From Armigeres subalbatus (Eukaryota; Arthropoda; Insecta; Diptera; Culicidae): a DNA stretch of 64,000 nt. Where the stretch lies: the NCBI RefSeq assembly GCF_024139115.2, contig NC_085140.1, positions 461,931,506 to 461,995,505 of the forward strand, in the 5' to 3' direction. A program made the translations under genes and the position numbers. Under the pieces are notes generated by a model. It searched no databases, was not told the origin of the DNA, and saw only the letters and a list, made by a program, of their open reading frames with translations. Shown one piece after another: positions 1-11,948 of the stretch (positions are counted from its first letter, which is position 1; the number at the start of each line of letters is the position of its first letter).

Positions 1-465
1 TTCTGGCGATGCATTTCAACTTGTTTTACACAGCTGTGCTAAAAAAATATGGTCCCCAACATAAAATGAGCGACAACAACTGGCTTAAATTGTGTGTTGG
101 GCTATTAACGTCAAATATGAATTCTTCTTTAGCAATCGGTTTCTCACGATTTTTCAGCTCTTCGAGGCTATGTAAGATTTTTACTTTTTCAGCCTTTCGT
201 ATTCAGCCTTATGAGTTTTCAGCTATATGTGGAAGTCCCAAATTTGTATAGCATCCGCCATTATAGTGAAGGTTTGAAGCTGGGTAAGTTCCGGGCCATA
301 CTCGTCCGAATGTCTTGGCACTCACCCCCTGACTGTCCCGTTTGATGGAAAAGCTTTCTCTAGTTTTGGGCTGAAGCCGCCAAGATTCAAAGAAATTTTT
401 AGAGTCTTCGGAGCATTATTAGTTCCGGTTCTGATGTCTCCTACGGAAAGGGCTGATTTTACTTA
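1..465. other. Unrecognised AT-rich sequence at the left edge
   Basis: No coding signature, terminal repeats or tRNA-like promoter could be recognised here. A short open frame at 9-251 (80 codons) shows no domain or motif I know, so I do not call it a gene. Confidence 0.5.
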
Positions 466-626
466 GGGGTCGTACACTAATTACGTAAGCGCTCATGGGA
501 GGAAGGGGGTCTGCCATTTTCTTACGTTCCATATAAATAAAAAATGATTTGTATGAAAAATCTTACATGGGGGCAGGGGGGTTGAAAACCCCAAAAAAAA
601 TGCTTACGTAATTAGTGTACGATCCC
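466..626. mobile_element. TTA-flanked MITE (PIF/Harbinger-like)
   Basis: A 161-bp non-coding element has inverted termini of about 24 bp. The left end starts ggggtcgtacactaattacg and the right end is its reverse complement with one mismatch. It is flanked by the trinucleotide TTA (463-465 and 627-629). GG-starting TIRs with a TWA duplication are typical of PIF/Harbinger elements. There is no transposase, so the element is non-autonomous. The interior is G-rich (ggaagggggt, gggggcagggggg). Confidence 0.85.
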
Positions 627-629
627 TTA

Positions 630-3600
630 CGGCGTGTTGAAAACTTTCTTGATTGGAGTGCTGGAAGACTTTTTATTCATGTTCCCTAATTTGGTGTTGG
701 GGGAGATAGAGAGTGTTTATCCTCATAGGCAGATATGATGTTAGGATAGCAGGAGCGCTGGAACAGCTGACTGGCTGAGTGATAACTAAAACGGTTTGGT
801 CTGAGATGGATTGACCAGTCGGTGGGTTGTTAAAGTTAAAAGTGTCAAAAAGACGAGGCACAAAGCGAACAAAATGAATCGATCAGGACCAGTCGTAGTC
901 TGTGTGGCTGCGAAATGAGCTACGCATAGCATTGAAAAGGAAAAGAGCAACTGCTTCAGCATAAGTTGCCGAATTGTCTACAGAAAGCGTTTCATCCTTT
1001 GAAATGTACAAGTGAGGAGTTCACACAATCTATCCAACATGGAAAAAACGGAAATATTTGCAATTAATTTACACAAAGTAGATGAGACTTTTTTTTAGAT
1101 TCTGTAACTTTGTTAACTTAGTATAAAAATGTACAATTATAAAATAAAATAAAACTGAATCACGTCTTTCCCTCAAAAACTGTAATCGTAATATGTCCTA
1201 GTTATAATCAGCAAGCGCATTAAAAACAAATGGCATCAACATAATTAGCCGCTGTATTTTGCTGATTGAAAGTAGAGCACATCACGAAAGACAACAAATA
1301 TTTCAATGAAACTACTTTAATTGATTCAATAATATTAAACAAATTTAAAACACATTAAAACAAAAATGATACATTTTAATTCCAATGCATGAATATTATT
1401 GTTTCAACAAAAAAAGTTTTTGAATTAAAAATTATGTTTGTTGATCTAGCTTGTATCGAATTGTCAAATATAATAATAATTTTTATTGAATCAAATACAA
1501 GGTGGTTATAGAATCAATTGAAAATAATTTTAGGTCGCCATACAATGCAGCATAATTATTGAAATTATACATATATTTTTTTAAATCAAAATTGTTTTCT
1601 GTGCTTGTAGGACTTGTTTTTATCAGGAAACACTTTATGATGAAATCAAATCCTATCCTTTCTATGTGTTTGTAAGAGGAAGATGCTGATACGTCCACAA
1701 GCTCTATAACATAAACTAGCCTAGCATATCTTTGTTCCTCATATGACAGATCATAGCAGCCACACAATCGCAGTTGATTGTAGATTCCTTACGGGGTGAG
1801 TCAAGCAATGCAATGGGTCACTATGCTGAGCTGCACCTAGCTAGCTCACACGATTGTGTCACATATAAGGATGAGCCCTTTGATACCTATAATTTACATT
1901 CCAGTGATACTTGTGGAGATGCAGAGTCATATATGAAAATATGGCACTACTGATCATTGTAATACTAACTGCACAATACGAATTGTTGTGCAATCTAATT
2001 AGCTTAAGGTATCGTCCATTATAGCAGAAACCCTCCTAGCATGGAATAAATAGGAAATAAAAACTTCCACAGATCTACTCCAACAGATCCTCTCTGTTTA
2101 GTCATATCATAACACAATTTAACGTGCGAAACGATAATTACACCAAAGATACTTAACCTAAACGTTGAGCTTAATTGTAGCAGAATATATTACACTCTCA
2201 TCACTGCTTATCGTTTATCGCATCACAACACAAGGTGTGGGTCGGAACGAAAGCACTTATAAAATGCATAATCACGATGCATTTTTTCCCCTTGAATCCA
2301 TCCTTGATACTTGACATGATGCACATTTCTCCTGTCCAACAGTGACTAACTACCCCAGAGGGAAGAACTGAGTTACGATAGGCACATTGCGATAAAAAAA
2401 AATCAGTGAGTGAGCCAGAAGCCGCCGAGTCCTTCCAGTGCAGCAGCTCGATGAATAACGAACCCGGGCGGTGATTCCCGCGCTGCACTGATAGTGAACC
2501 TACGACAGGAACATGAACATTTATCGCTCAAGTAACTGCTCGCCCTCTAATTATTTTCCACATGAAAAAGAAAATTATTTTTAATTAAGTTGCAAGCGAT
2601 ATTAAATTGTTCAGGTTTTTTAAACTTGCCAGCTTTGCAGTTTCCATCGTTCCGCCCCTTTGAACGCGCTGTACATTACGCATGGCTTCCCCGGCAAGTG
2701 GAATTGCGAAGTTTGACAAACGAACCGGAGAGAGCACATTATATTGTGCTTTTATCGACTCCCTGCTCTTACTCGTATTTTAATTAAATTATCCTACTAC
2801 CGTGCTCATCAAGTTTACGCTCGTAAAATCTAGTCAAACGACCAGCTGAAACGATTAATAATTTAACACTTCAAATTTTATCACCGTAAATTATTCATCA
2901 AAACGAAACCAAAAACACGGCGATGGCAGCGACAATATTAAAAAGATATTAAAAAATCGACTCCCGTCCCGATGACTGGTGGCGATGTTGCCGTGGAAAT
3001 TTACGGCCGTCGGAGTGTCTGACGACTCGCAGGTTGTAGGAAGTGCGACCAACAGAAGAAAAAAAGGCAAAAAGAGTGCGCAGAGAAAAAAGTCTACAAC
3101 CAAAAGGAAAACCCACCGTCGTCAGTTAACCGGTTCACCGAGGCCACCACTTGGCTTCGGGGGGAAAATGCGAAGTATTATAAACGCATCTCTAATAACA
3201 TTCCTCTCACTCGAAGTAGCATCAGCATCAACGAACGGTAGCATCAGTAGGCCATGCATACGGATTTTCCTTGGCTTTCCCGCACCCCATTCCACCGACG
3301 ACGGCGCTGGCTTACTGATGGGATGCATCGACGTCGTCATCGTCGTCCGTCGCCGCTTGCTTCGGTGGTTTGACTCTCCCTGCACACGTGACACGATCGG
3401 CATCACGGTAGGAGGGTTTTCCTGCAGTCAGTGTACGAACCAAGTGTAGGGAAAAAAAAACATTGTGGCAAGTTGTAGTCTACCTCGGATAGAATGTCGA
3501 AAGAGTTGACTCTCGGCTGCTGCCTTGCATTTGCATGACAAACTCTGCTGCGGCGGAGGGGTTACGGAGCATAGAACACAAGCAACAAGCCGAACGACCA

Positions 3601-3816
3601 CCAGGCGAGCGGAAGGAGGAAATGAATTATTAAAATTCTACGAAATTAATTTCGGGGGCGGATTTTTCATAATTAAATAGGAGACTTTTGAAATTCCAAT
3701 TATTCATAAACGATTATTAATTCCATTCGGTTCAATTATTCATACGTTAATCGGTTTGTTCGTTGAGAGCGATTGACTTTGTTAGAAATTGTAATTGTGA
3801 TAATAATTTTTCAATT
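630..3816. other. Unrecognised region, mostly AT-rich
   Basis: I find no transposon ends and no protein motif here. A somewhat GC-richer patch at about 2,975-3,450 carries a 156-codon frame on the plus strand and a 94-codon frame on the minus strand. Both are low-complexity (runs of K/R/S) without a recognisable domain. They could be exonic or regulatory sequence of an unseen host gene, but nothing supports a call. The remainder is AT-rich with many stops in all frames. Confidence 0.4.
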
Positions 3817-4003
3817 TAACCGTACCCCTCAATAGTGGAGGTAGTGGATTAGAAATCAATGGATTTCACCACTATTATAGGAACCAAAATTATTTTTTAC
3901 CGCCGCTAAAGGAACAGCGACCCATTAGTAGTGCAAGCAATATTTGGTAGTTGTTAATGTAAAATAACATCAATCTCATTATGTTAGCTAATTTATTAGT
4001 TTA

Positions 4004-4939
4004 AAGCTATGTCCATTTAGAATCCGGAATGATAAAATCATCTGTATCTCGGTAACGGATTGACGTACAAAGAAGGTTAATACATCAAAACAAGAGTAAT
4101 TCACTGTACTTTAAGGAAAAATTATTAATACAAATAATTTCTTCTTGTTTCTAGTGAAAATTTGCACCTTCTTCTTTATTCCTCTCATCAAAAGTTGCAC
4201 ACCTCCGGAGTCAACTTCCTTGGCACATTTTTTTCCACATTTTGGTCATCTGAGCCGCGTCCTGAGCTGTTTTTCCACTTTTACACTTTTCCTAAGCTTC
4301 CGCTTCATTATTGCCCAAAATGTCTCGATGGGCGGAGCTGTGGGCAGTTGCGTGGATTTATGTTTTATCGATGAAATCTTCTTTATTATCCCGGTACCAC
4401 TGGATGACTTCCCGGTAGTAGTGGCAACTCGCCAAATCTGGCCAAAACTTCAAGGGACCTTTATGGGCTTTATGGAAGGTCGACCGCGGATTTTTGAGAC
4501 ATTCCTCCTTGTACAGCTTCGAGTCCATCGTCTTATTCGTCACAAACATTTTGGTCTTTTTCCCCACAGTTGCATATCCCTTGCCATAATCATCCGTTTT
4601 TTTGCAAGTTTGTCCAAAATCAAACTTAAACTTCGCAAGAACTACTCCTCGTGCCGTCACAATGTAGAATTTTTGGCTAGGAAGCTGTCCGAAATCCATT
4701 TTGACGTAGGTTCCATCGTCGATGAGCAGGATTATCAACGTGGGTGTGCAGATTTTTTTCTCTGCTTTCGGCTTCCATCTGGAATAATTTTTGACACGCT
4801 GCACGAAACTTCGTGAAATTTATACCATAGCAAGTGGGCGCCTAGGTAGACAAACCGCTGTAAAAGAATTCTTGCAGCGGTCACTTTCCGTGCCGCTGCA
4901 ATACAATAAATGATTCCGGATTCTAAATGGACATGGCTT
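4004..4939 (-). mobile_element. Degraded Tc1/mariner (ITmD37E-type) transposon
   Basis: The element has 26-bp near-perfect TIRs: the left begins aagctatgtccatttagaat and the right is its inverse with one mismatch. Both ends are flanked by TA (4002-4003, 4940-4941), the Tc1/mariner target. Its length of 936 bp is shorter than an autonomous member (about 1.3 kb) because the N-terminal DNA-binding part of the transposase is missing. It sits inside an older foldback MITE and is therefore the younger insertion. Confidence 0.85.
4145..4804 (-). pseudogene. Tc1/mariner DD37E transposase fragment
   Basis: The minus-strand frame (4358-4804, 148 codons) encodes the catalytic half of a DDE transposase. 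The first acidic motif is seen as DDGTYVKMDFGQ and the second as FWPDLASCHY. After a stop at about 4358 the homology continues in other frames with the NCPQLR and PIETFWAIMKRKL motifs. That places the third acidic residue (E of PIE) 37 residues after the second D, as in the mosquito ITmD37E group. At least two frameshifts and the loss of the N-terminal helix-turn-helix make it a pseudogene. It would have catalysed cut-and-paste transposition at TA sites. Confidence 0.8.
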
Positions 4940-5014
4940 TACCTATTGGCTAAGATATGAATCTGGCTAAGATATATAATCTACTAATACCTCCACTATT
5001 GGTACCGTTACCCT

Positions 5015-5276
5015 ATACGAAAATCTCCCGTATATCAGCGAACGGTGTTCGATAACTGCAACAATTATCAGTTCATCTTCGATGTAATAAAAAAAACTAA
5101 CTATCCACTGCAATTGGAAAATTGACATTGTTTCGAAGTCATTAAATCGATAACTGCAAAACCATTGCTGTTAAAAATCAATGACTTGCAGTTATTAAGC
5201 GTCTTGCTTATTTTAAAAGTGAAAACAGGCGAAACATATTAGATTAGGTAAACTTAAACATAACATCCACAATTCC
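5015..5276. other. Unrecognised AT-rich spacer
   Basis: It contains several gataactgcaa/ttgcagttat-like short inverted motifs, but I recognise no element. It may belong to the poly(A)-tailed repeat that follows. Confidence 0.3.
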
Positions 5277-5427
5277 TCGAGTCACCACGATTACGTTGGC
5301 TTATTTCCCACTCTTACTTATTTAATAATAAGACTATGTCGATTGTACATATCACAAAGAAACGTGGCTCCGTAAAGTGTTATACACGCCTGAGCCTACC
5401 AAATAAACGAACTTGAAAAAAAATAAC
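5277..5427 (+). repeat. Dispersed repeat with 3' A-rich tail, copy 1
   Basis: About 100 bp starting cgagtcaccacgattacgtt match, in inverse orientation, the sequence at 43,644-43,750, including the shared internal gattgtacatatcacaaaga. This copy ends in aaataaacgaacttgaaaaaaaat. The A-rich end suggests the 3' end of a LINE or SINE. The family is not identified. Confidence 0.6.
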
Positions 5428-5585
5428 ATCCACAAGTCTGCTTTTAGATTTTTCGTTTCAAAAATTGTACTGTATTCAAAAATTTGGTCAAAAATCTCAA
5501 AGGTGCAGCCGAATCAAGTTATAAGCAAAGGTGACGTAGGACTAGCTATATGAAATAGATTTTATGATTGTTAGCAGAACGGACC

Positions 5586-5873
5586 GGGGCTCTCCTTAGC
5601 CGAGCGGTAAGACGCGCGGCTACAAAGCAAGACCATGCTGAGGGTGGCTGGGTTCGATTCCCGGTGCCGGTCTAGGCAATTTTCGGAATGGAAATTTACT
5701 CGACTTCCCTGGGCATAAAAGTATCATCGTGTTAGCCTCATGATATACGAATGCAAAAATGGTAACCTGGCTTAGAAACCTCGCAGTTAATAACTGTGGA
5801 AGTGCTTAATGAACACTAATCTGCGAGGTGGCTCTGTCCCAGTGTGGGACATGTAATGCCATTAAGAAGAAGA
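5586..5873 (+). mobile_element. tRNA-derived SINE, Feilai-like, full length
   Basis: A 288-bp element starts with a tRNA-like head bearing a pol III A box (tagccgagcggtaag) and a perfect B box (ggttcgattcc). The tRNA-unrelated body follows (ctcgcagttaataactgtgg, gaggtggctctgtcccagtg), and it ends in a short (AAG)n tail. It is flanked by a 13-bp target duplication, agcagaacggacc, at 5573-5585 and 5874-5886, so it is a complete, relatively recent retroposon. The layout and tail match what I recall of Aedes Feilai. Two further, damaged copies occur in the window. Confidence 0.85.
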
Positions 5874-5886
5874 AGCAGAACGGACC

Positions 5887-6231
5887 TGCGTTTAGGCAGT
5901 AACAATCCGCTTTCCATATGTCAACTGTTTGCATCGCGGAACTCTAAACTAAATCGATTTCTATGTGATTGAATTGAATTTACACATTCTCTATTCAATC
6001 GACTTAAACTCCAGAACAGCTGGAAAATGTTCTGATTTTGAATGTATTTACTGAACTATAACTAAATTTTTGCAGTTCCTGATCGTAATACCTGTTTGTT
6101 CACCGAGTGACAAAATGGCATATTTTTCCATATCAATTAAATGGATGCTATAACGATCATTATACAACTGGAAGAAGTTATAACACTCATTTGGGCGATA
6201 TAATGGAAAACCAACATTAAACCAACACCAG
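5887..6231. other. Unrecognised spacer
   Basis: AT-rich with no coding signature or element ends found. Confidence 0.3.
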
Positions 6232-6877
6232 ATCATTTAGAAATGGGGCACTTTCAAATGCGTGTATTTTTTAACTTTTAGTTTGATCGAAAACTTTCTA
6301 AGAATGGAACAAAAGTTTTATTATTTTATTTCATATGAATGGCAGAAACGAACCATAAATCGTTATTTCGAAGAAATTCTCGCAGTTTTCTGTTGATGCT
6401 ACTTGCCAGTCACCGCACGTCATGATTTTGGCTAGTTAATTCCACCAACTCTCTATACGGCCAATGTCAGTAGTGACTGCTCCCTTCATCTTCAGTTTCT
6501 GGTTAATAATCACCCAAAATTATTCTGTTGTATGGAATTGAGGACAATTTTATAGATTCAAATTTTTTGGAATGAACTGGACTCCACTATTGTAGCACTT
6601 CCTTACTACAATGGCAGCTGCGGCTAAATCAAGCCACGTAAATGGGTCATCATGGGACTAAATGAAGGGTAAAATTCGGCGTTTGACCCAGATGGATTTT
6701 GCAGGCCTGTGCAAAATTTTTTTTCGTTACTCTTCCTGCATGGTGAATATTTAGAAACCACGTTAATTTCAAACTGTGAGAAGAAATAGACCGATAAGAG
6801 TGGTTTACTTATTATGAAACGCTGTGAAAAACTTGCCACTATCTCTAAATTGAAGTGCCCCATTTCTAAATGATCTA
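6232..6877 (-). mobile_element. Second degraded Tc1/mariner transposon
   Basis: Inverted ends read gatcatttagaaatggggca on the left and the exact inverse on the right (about 26 bp with one indel). The right end abuts TA; the left flank reads CA, so one copy of the target duplication has mutated. Inside, the minus strand between about 6420 and 6650 encodes the C-terminal half of a transposase. The 646-bp length implies a large internal loss. Confidence 0.7.
6420..6655 (-). pseudogene. Tc1/mariner transposase C-terminal remnant
   Basis: Conceptual minus-strand translation gives FTWLDLAAA, then GVQFIPKN, then NCPQF, then FWVIINQKLKMKG, with two in-frame stops. These correspond to the PDLA, FVPK, NCPQ and FW-I-K-KL blocks seen in the relic at 4145-4804, so both come from related DDE transposases. 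The HY after the second catalytic D has been lost. No functional product is possible. Confidence 0.7.
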
Positions 6878-7859
6878 GGCTTTAGTAACATGATTACATT
6901 TTTCTCAATTATTACCGTGAGCTTGGGTGATGCTGGAACCGATCTCTACGAAATCTCAAACAAAAAGCCTAGTACACGCAGGAGAGAAACTTTCCTTTAG
7001 CCAACAAAGTAAGCTAATCCGCCCCGCCCCTCTGTCAACCACGCACTTTTTTTTGCATGATTAACAAAGGGTCAGGGCTAAAAAACTTACTTTATTGGAT
7101 TATTGGCTGATTTTCTGAGCGCGCAAGTGTGTATGCCGACAAGTATGATCTCCGATCGATGAGGAATCGTTTTCTCCAAGTGGAATCGATTCGAGGAAAT
7201 TTTAGAGCGATCCTGCACAGTATAAAAATGTTACAGCATATATGATGTAACAAAAAGGCTCCGTTCGATTCGACTTATTGTTCCATCACTTTTTTAAATT
7301 ACAGGTCGCCGTTACTATGGAGCTTTTATTCAATATTGCGTACAAGAAAAAGTTGGATATAAAATTAAAGACTATTGAACACACAAATATGGTTTCAAAT
7401 ATTTCCATAGCGTGTATTTTTCAGAAATTTTAACTGTGTGGGTAGCCCCCGCAGCGAGGGACGGCAAGTAAACGGTGCCTGAATGGATGGACGGCGTTCG
7501 CATCGGCCAGCTGCAGTTTCTTTCGCTGTATGCTGTCAAGGAGGGAAAGCAGCTGTGTCCCTTCATCGTTGGTAAAACGATGGGAAATATGGTTGGAGAA
7601 ATCTAAGGCACAAAGGCTGTTGAAGGTTGCACAGATAGAAAAATCCACTGAACTTTAAGCTAAACATCATGCACATAAATGGAACACTATTATTAGCGTA
7701 ATATCACACAGGATATAGCCTAAATGTATACAATATTTGACGTGAATCATCAATATTGCATGCAAGTTGTAAGCAATCTTGTTAGGAAGAGGACCATTTC
7801 AGCGAAGAATAGCGTAAATTTCCGCATTTCAAGTTTTACGCGCTGTTTATTTTTCATAT
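6878..7859. other. Unrecognised sequence before the first LINE
   Basis: I find no element ends or coding motif. Part of 7,720-7,860 may be the decayed 5' part of the LINE that follows. Confidence 0.3.
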
Positions 7860-8550
7860 TTTTTTTCTGTGTTGTCAAGGAGTCGAAGTGCATTCTTCGG
7901 GTCCGAGATCAAGTGCAAGCGAAAAAGCTGCTGAACATGACTCTGTTCGACGGCACGGCAGTGAAAGTGGAATTACATCCAGTGCATGCTCAGCGGAAGT
8001 GTGGATCTCCTGCCGGGAGATACAAAACAAAACGGAAGATGAGCTGAAGGAAGGAATGACCAAGGAAGAGTCAAACGCATCACTCGAAAGCAAAATGAAT
8101 ACCCGGTAAATGCCCCAACCATAATTTTCACCCTCAATGGAACGTCGGTGCCGAAATACATCAAGGTCAGACCCTGTGGATCAGAACAAGGATGTACTTT
8201 CGGGATCGCCTGATCTACTACAAGAGCTATGTTTACGGTGCAAGAGAACTGCTCCAGGACCCACTAAATTCTGGAAAAATGCAACGCCACTCCCCTACAT
8301 TGCCAAGGCGGGTATGCGGCCCAACTAATCGGTCATGCCCAGTCTACGCGGCCGTTAGTTAGGTCCAGCAACGATTGGTCACAGTCCAACAAGCCTCACA
8401 AGTTCCCGACCGACTGAAGACAAAGGATGTCGCCATTAGAAAGTTGTCCGAAACCATCGCCCACCTGACGTCCAGAATCGAAGAACGGGAAAAGAAGAAG
8501 GAGGAGAAGAAGCGAAACAAGTGGAAGAAAGCAACTAAATAGAAACTGAC
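7860..8550 (+). pseudogene. LINE ORF1 (Gag-like) remnant
   Basis: The translation contains CILRVRDQVQAKKLL followed by DGTAVKVELHP, which resembles the RNA-binding middle of ORF1 proteins of mosquito LINEs. Further on there is an acidic/basic K-E-rich stretch (about 8,450-8,540) typical of an ORF1 C terminus. Frames shift repeatedly. The family assignment is by resemblance only. Confidence 0.45.
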
Positions 8551-8758
8551 TTCAACGTGAAGCAAGCGACAACCGGCAAAACAGACGGAACCTCGGCACA
8601 AGTGATCGACACCGTCTCTCAGGTAATTGCTGCTCTTTTGAAGCCAAGCGTGACTAAGCATAAGCATCACCCCTCAACGGAATTCCACTCCCCATTTACA
8701 AAGAAAATCTCTGCAAACCCATTCGACATTCTGGACCAAAATGTTTCCGACTCCAGCT

Positions 8759-9003
8759 TCTTCTCATTATTATTGACATTACATCCCCACACTGGGACAG
8801 AGCTGCCTCGCAGCTTAGTGTTCATTAAATACTTCCATAGTTATTAACTGCGAGGTTCTAAGCCAAGTTACAATTTTTGCATTCGTATAGCACGAGGCTA
8901 ACACGATGATACTTTTATACCCTGGGAAGTCGAGAAAATTTCCAATTCGAAAATTGCCTAGACTGGCACCGGGAATCGAACCCAGCCACCCTCAGCCACC
9001 CAC
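8759..9003 (-). mobile_element. Feilai-like SINE, 5'-truncated, antisense
   Basis: On the minus strand this is the same body as the SINE at 5586-5873, including the B box (seen here as gggaatcgaaccc), the gaggcagctctgtcccagtg block and the tail. It lacks the first part of the tRNA-like head. It is flanked by a 12-bp direct repeat, ccgactccagct, at 8747-8758 and 9004-9015, so it inserted as a truncated copy. It interrupts the decayed LINE. Confidence 0.85.
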
Positions 9004-9149
9004 CCGACTCCAGCTATCCCCCCAGAAACTTAAAACAAATCAGCACACCCCAACACAACAAATAGCTAACACAAACCCAACAAATAATCAATCGTAATCC
9101 TTTCTATCTGACCAAAGTTTCTAAAATTCAACACAATTGCAATAACTCT

Positions 9150-9740
9150 ACAGGAAACCATGGCCCCAAAATCTAAAATATTCCCCACTTTCATCAAGGA
9201 CTATAATATCTATATCTGCGAAAACCCTGAAAATCCTCAAGCAACGGCACTGCCCTGGCGATTAAATCCGATATTCCCCATCAACGAATTGATATTTCCA
9301 TTTCCTTCCTACTGGTAATAGCCGTCGAAATTGACATTCTCTTAAAAATCACCCTTATGTCCATCTATCTCCCCTCTAATAAACCCTCAAACAAAACAAT
9401 TAAGTCCCGTCTTTCCCGAATCATAGACAAGACTCCTCCCCGGTTCTTTTGATGGGCAATCTCAATGCAGATTCTAAATAATGGGGAAACCCATCCAACA
9501 ATGCCCGCGGAATCCAGATCGAGAATATGCTCCAACCCTCCTAAATGATGGCAGTAACATCTTCATCCACCACTCAGCAGGTGCATCATCAGCGTTAGAT
9601 ATTTCCTTTTGTTCCCCGAATCTTGCCTCCTCAACTATCTTGGACCATTCACGATTATTTCTGCGTCAGGGATCACCGTCCTCTTAACTTGTCATCTCTC
9701 TGAGTCGAGCCCCTACATTACTATCAGCCCTCGCAGGAAA
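9150..9740 (+). pseudogene. LINE apurinic/apyrimidinic endonuclease remnant
   Basis: Fragments such as a MSIYLPSN-like strand and MGNLNAD (the G-D-F/L-N-A-D/H core of APE-type endonucleases) appear in order, but in different frames and with many stops. It would have nicked target DNA to prime reverse transcription. Confidence 0.5.
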
Positions 9741-9799
9741 CACGAGTTGTCGGACTGGAACGGCTACCAAAACCAAGTTTCTGACTAGCTTACAGTAAA

Positions 9800-10660
9800 C
9801 CCGACGAAAACAAATACAATGCTGACAGTTACCGTCCTATAACCCTACTAAACTGTATCGGGAAGATTTTCGATAACATGGTCAACAGGCGACTAATTCC
9901 TCTCCTGGAGTCATAAGAACTACTCGGCAATAGGCACTTTGCTTTCCGCCTCTACAAAAGCACCGACGAGCTGGAGGACATCATTGATTTCAATCTCACG
10001 ACCGTGCGTGGCGTTTTCTCATCCTCAAATCTCTTGAGGAATGGGGAATCAAAGGGCGCATGGGTCGTTACAAAGCTTTCTTGACAGCAGGAGTTTTAGG
10101 GTCATCGGCAACACCCGCTCTGAGGCGAAGAATCAAGAGAATGAAATTCCTCAAGACCCCTACATTCTTCCTGATCTGTATGCAGTCCCTGTTCAAAAAC
10201 ATCCATCCATACATTTACATTTTATTATATGCCAATGACATCATAATCCTTTCCTTCCTTCAAATCACTTTTCAGGAAAAGAATCCAATCCGCCGTTAAC
10301 GCTGTCATCGAATGGGCCGATAAACATGGCTTCACAATATACCCCGAAAAATCCAAACTCCTCCACATCAGCAAAAGGAGAAAAGGAGTTAATAAGTTAC
10401 CCGATATCACCCTGAAAAACTGTCTCATAAAATCCCAAACATCCCTCAAAATCCTTGGTGTCCACCTGGACCGCACTCTGGGCTTTGCTCTTCATGCAGA
10501 TACCGTTCGAAAGTCAATCGAAAGGCCCTTGCACCTAATTAAAGTTATCGGATCCAGAATCCCAAGCGGACAAGGGATAACCATTATTCAGATCATAAAT
10601 GCCTGGGTTTTGCCCAAAATGTACACCGTAGGACTTTTTAGTAAAACCTTCGTCCATCTT
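9800..10660 (+). pseudogene. LINE reverse transcriptase remnant
   Basis: The sequence between 10,217 and 10,250 encodes LLYANDIIIL, a mutated Y-A-D-D box (second catalytic position D to N). Upstream, fragments of the NSYRPI and KAFD regions can be traced. Downstream, the thumb motif LKILGVHLDRTLGF is readable. Multiple frameshifts and stops make it inactive. Confidence 0.6.
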
Positions 10661-10689
10661 ATGTTGCATCATATACGATTTTGTGTTGA

Positions 10690-11000
10690 CTGGGGCTCTT
10701 CCCAACCTCTGTTCCATATTTAGTGCTGATGCGTATACCTTAATGATAGCCTCAGACCTAAACACCAACACTACCGACCCTCCTACCATCATATTTAGCG
10801 ACTCCGTCAACTATCTCCAAGCGATGAACTTCTCCTCCTCAAACCATCCTGGCTTCAGAAGGCCGAAAGACTGGCTGTAGCCAATAACGTTGCGTTCTGC
10901 TTGCTTCCTGGACATTCAGGTATCCATGGCACTGAAGAGATCGATCGTTTGACCGACGCCGGTCGGGAAACTTGTCCTGAGGCTGTCTCTGTTCCCTCCG
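10690..11000 (+). pseudogene. LINE RNase H domain remnant
   Basis: A plus-strand frame reads IIFSDSVNYLQAM, followed in another frame by LPGHSGIHGTEEID. These are the second-aspartate (SDS) and GH-G--GNE blocks of the C-terminal RNase H found in RNase H-bearing LINEs. The first aspartate block is not recognisable. Confidence 0.55.
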
Positions 11001-11255
11001 TGGACGCCGTAAGATGGCTCAAGGGATCGATTCGAGAACATTGGAAATCCAAATGGTTCTCCAGCAGAGATGTTGCTTTGAGAAGAATAAAACCAACCAC
11101 TTTACCCTGGCCAAACAATAAAAATCCGAAATATCGGCTCACTCCGCCTTACCCATGAATTCGAATAATTAATAGAGATGAATGCCCTTTTGTGTTAATA
11201 TCCCTCAAGGTGTACAAAGAAGGGACCACCATTTTAAACGGAAGAGGATTGATGT

Positions 11256-11948
11256 GAGACGAATTTTCTTCAAAGAAAAATTAAAGGCAATGATGATGTC
11301 GGTAGCGGTCTTAACGGTCTGTTATGGCCGTCGGCATGGTTGCTGCAGAAAATTTATTCGCCACGGTAGGATTATGCGCTAATTCGTCCATGGCGCTAGC
11401 ATTCGTCATATCAAATTCTAAATCACTGAATACTCGCGAATCGTAAACTAAAACCAACACCAATACCAACAGATTTATTTGACAGCAATCCATCGAGTTT
11501 CAGACTGGACGAATGAAAATTCTCATGGACGTAAACAGATTTTCATAAGACAAATTTGAAAAATTTGAAGGGTATTTTTGATTGCCGATTCTCAATAAAC
11601 TATGATTTGTTCAATGCGCTAATAGTACACAATGAAAACTAGAAACTCTAAAATACGTGTTACATACAACTTAGTTAGAGTAAGTACCTAGTTGGGCTGG
11701 CGTATAAATTAAATTTGAAAACCAAGCACTACCTACTACGATGGGAATTAACTCACTACCCTAGTCATTAAAAAAATATTTGAAAATGAAATTTTCTTAC
11801 ATGATTCGTTCATTGATTCTATTCTGAACCACCATATTAAACAGGAGAGAACTGATATAAGAAAAGTAAATTTAAATTTAGTAAATTTAATTGCAATGAC
11901 GACGTCGGTAGTCATGATGACTGTCAACGGTTTCATCGGTGTCAGTCA
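11256..11948. other. Unrecognised AT-rich region
   Basis: A weak internal duplication is visible: the gatgatgtcggtagcggtc segment near 11,292 resembles gacgacgtcggtagtcatg near 11,898. No coding or element signature was found. Confidence 0.3.

Larger units (their letters stand above)
3817..5014. mobile_element. Foldback MITE interrupted by a Tc1/mariner relic
   Basis: The sequence caatagtggaggta near 3830 recurs inverted as tacctccactattg near 4990. The outer bases also correspond (aaccgtac on the left, gtaccgtt on the right, leading to taccctat). Without the 936-bp insert it would be a MITE of about 260 bp. Its outer terminus, read inward from the right as atagggtaacggtacc, resembles the ends of the foldback sequences at 12.70-13.24 kb and 13.63 kb, so these appear to be one family. 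No target duplication could be fixed. Confidence 0.5.
7860..11255 (+). mobile_element. Highly decayed LINE with RNase H (I/Jockey-superfamily)
   Basis: Three consecutive plus-strand regions show LINE order. First is an ORF1/Gag-like piece (about 7,870-8,550). Then come endonuclease remnants (9,160-9,740), reverse transcriptase remnants (9,800-10,650) and an RNase H remnant (10,700-10,990). Every part is broken by stops and frameshifts, so this is an old insertion. An antisense SINE at 8,759-9,003 sits between ORF1 and the endonuclease. No poly(A) tail or target duplication was found, so the ends are approximate. Confidence 0.65.

Noticed and set aside
2979..3449. 156-codon open frame
   Set aside because: Basic low-complexity start, no domain, and a 94-codon frame on the other strand overlaps it.
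5586..5680. tRNA gene
   Set aside because: The A and B boxes belong to a SINE head; the acceptor stem does not close, and a SINE body, tail and target duplication follow.
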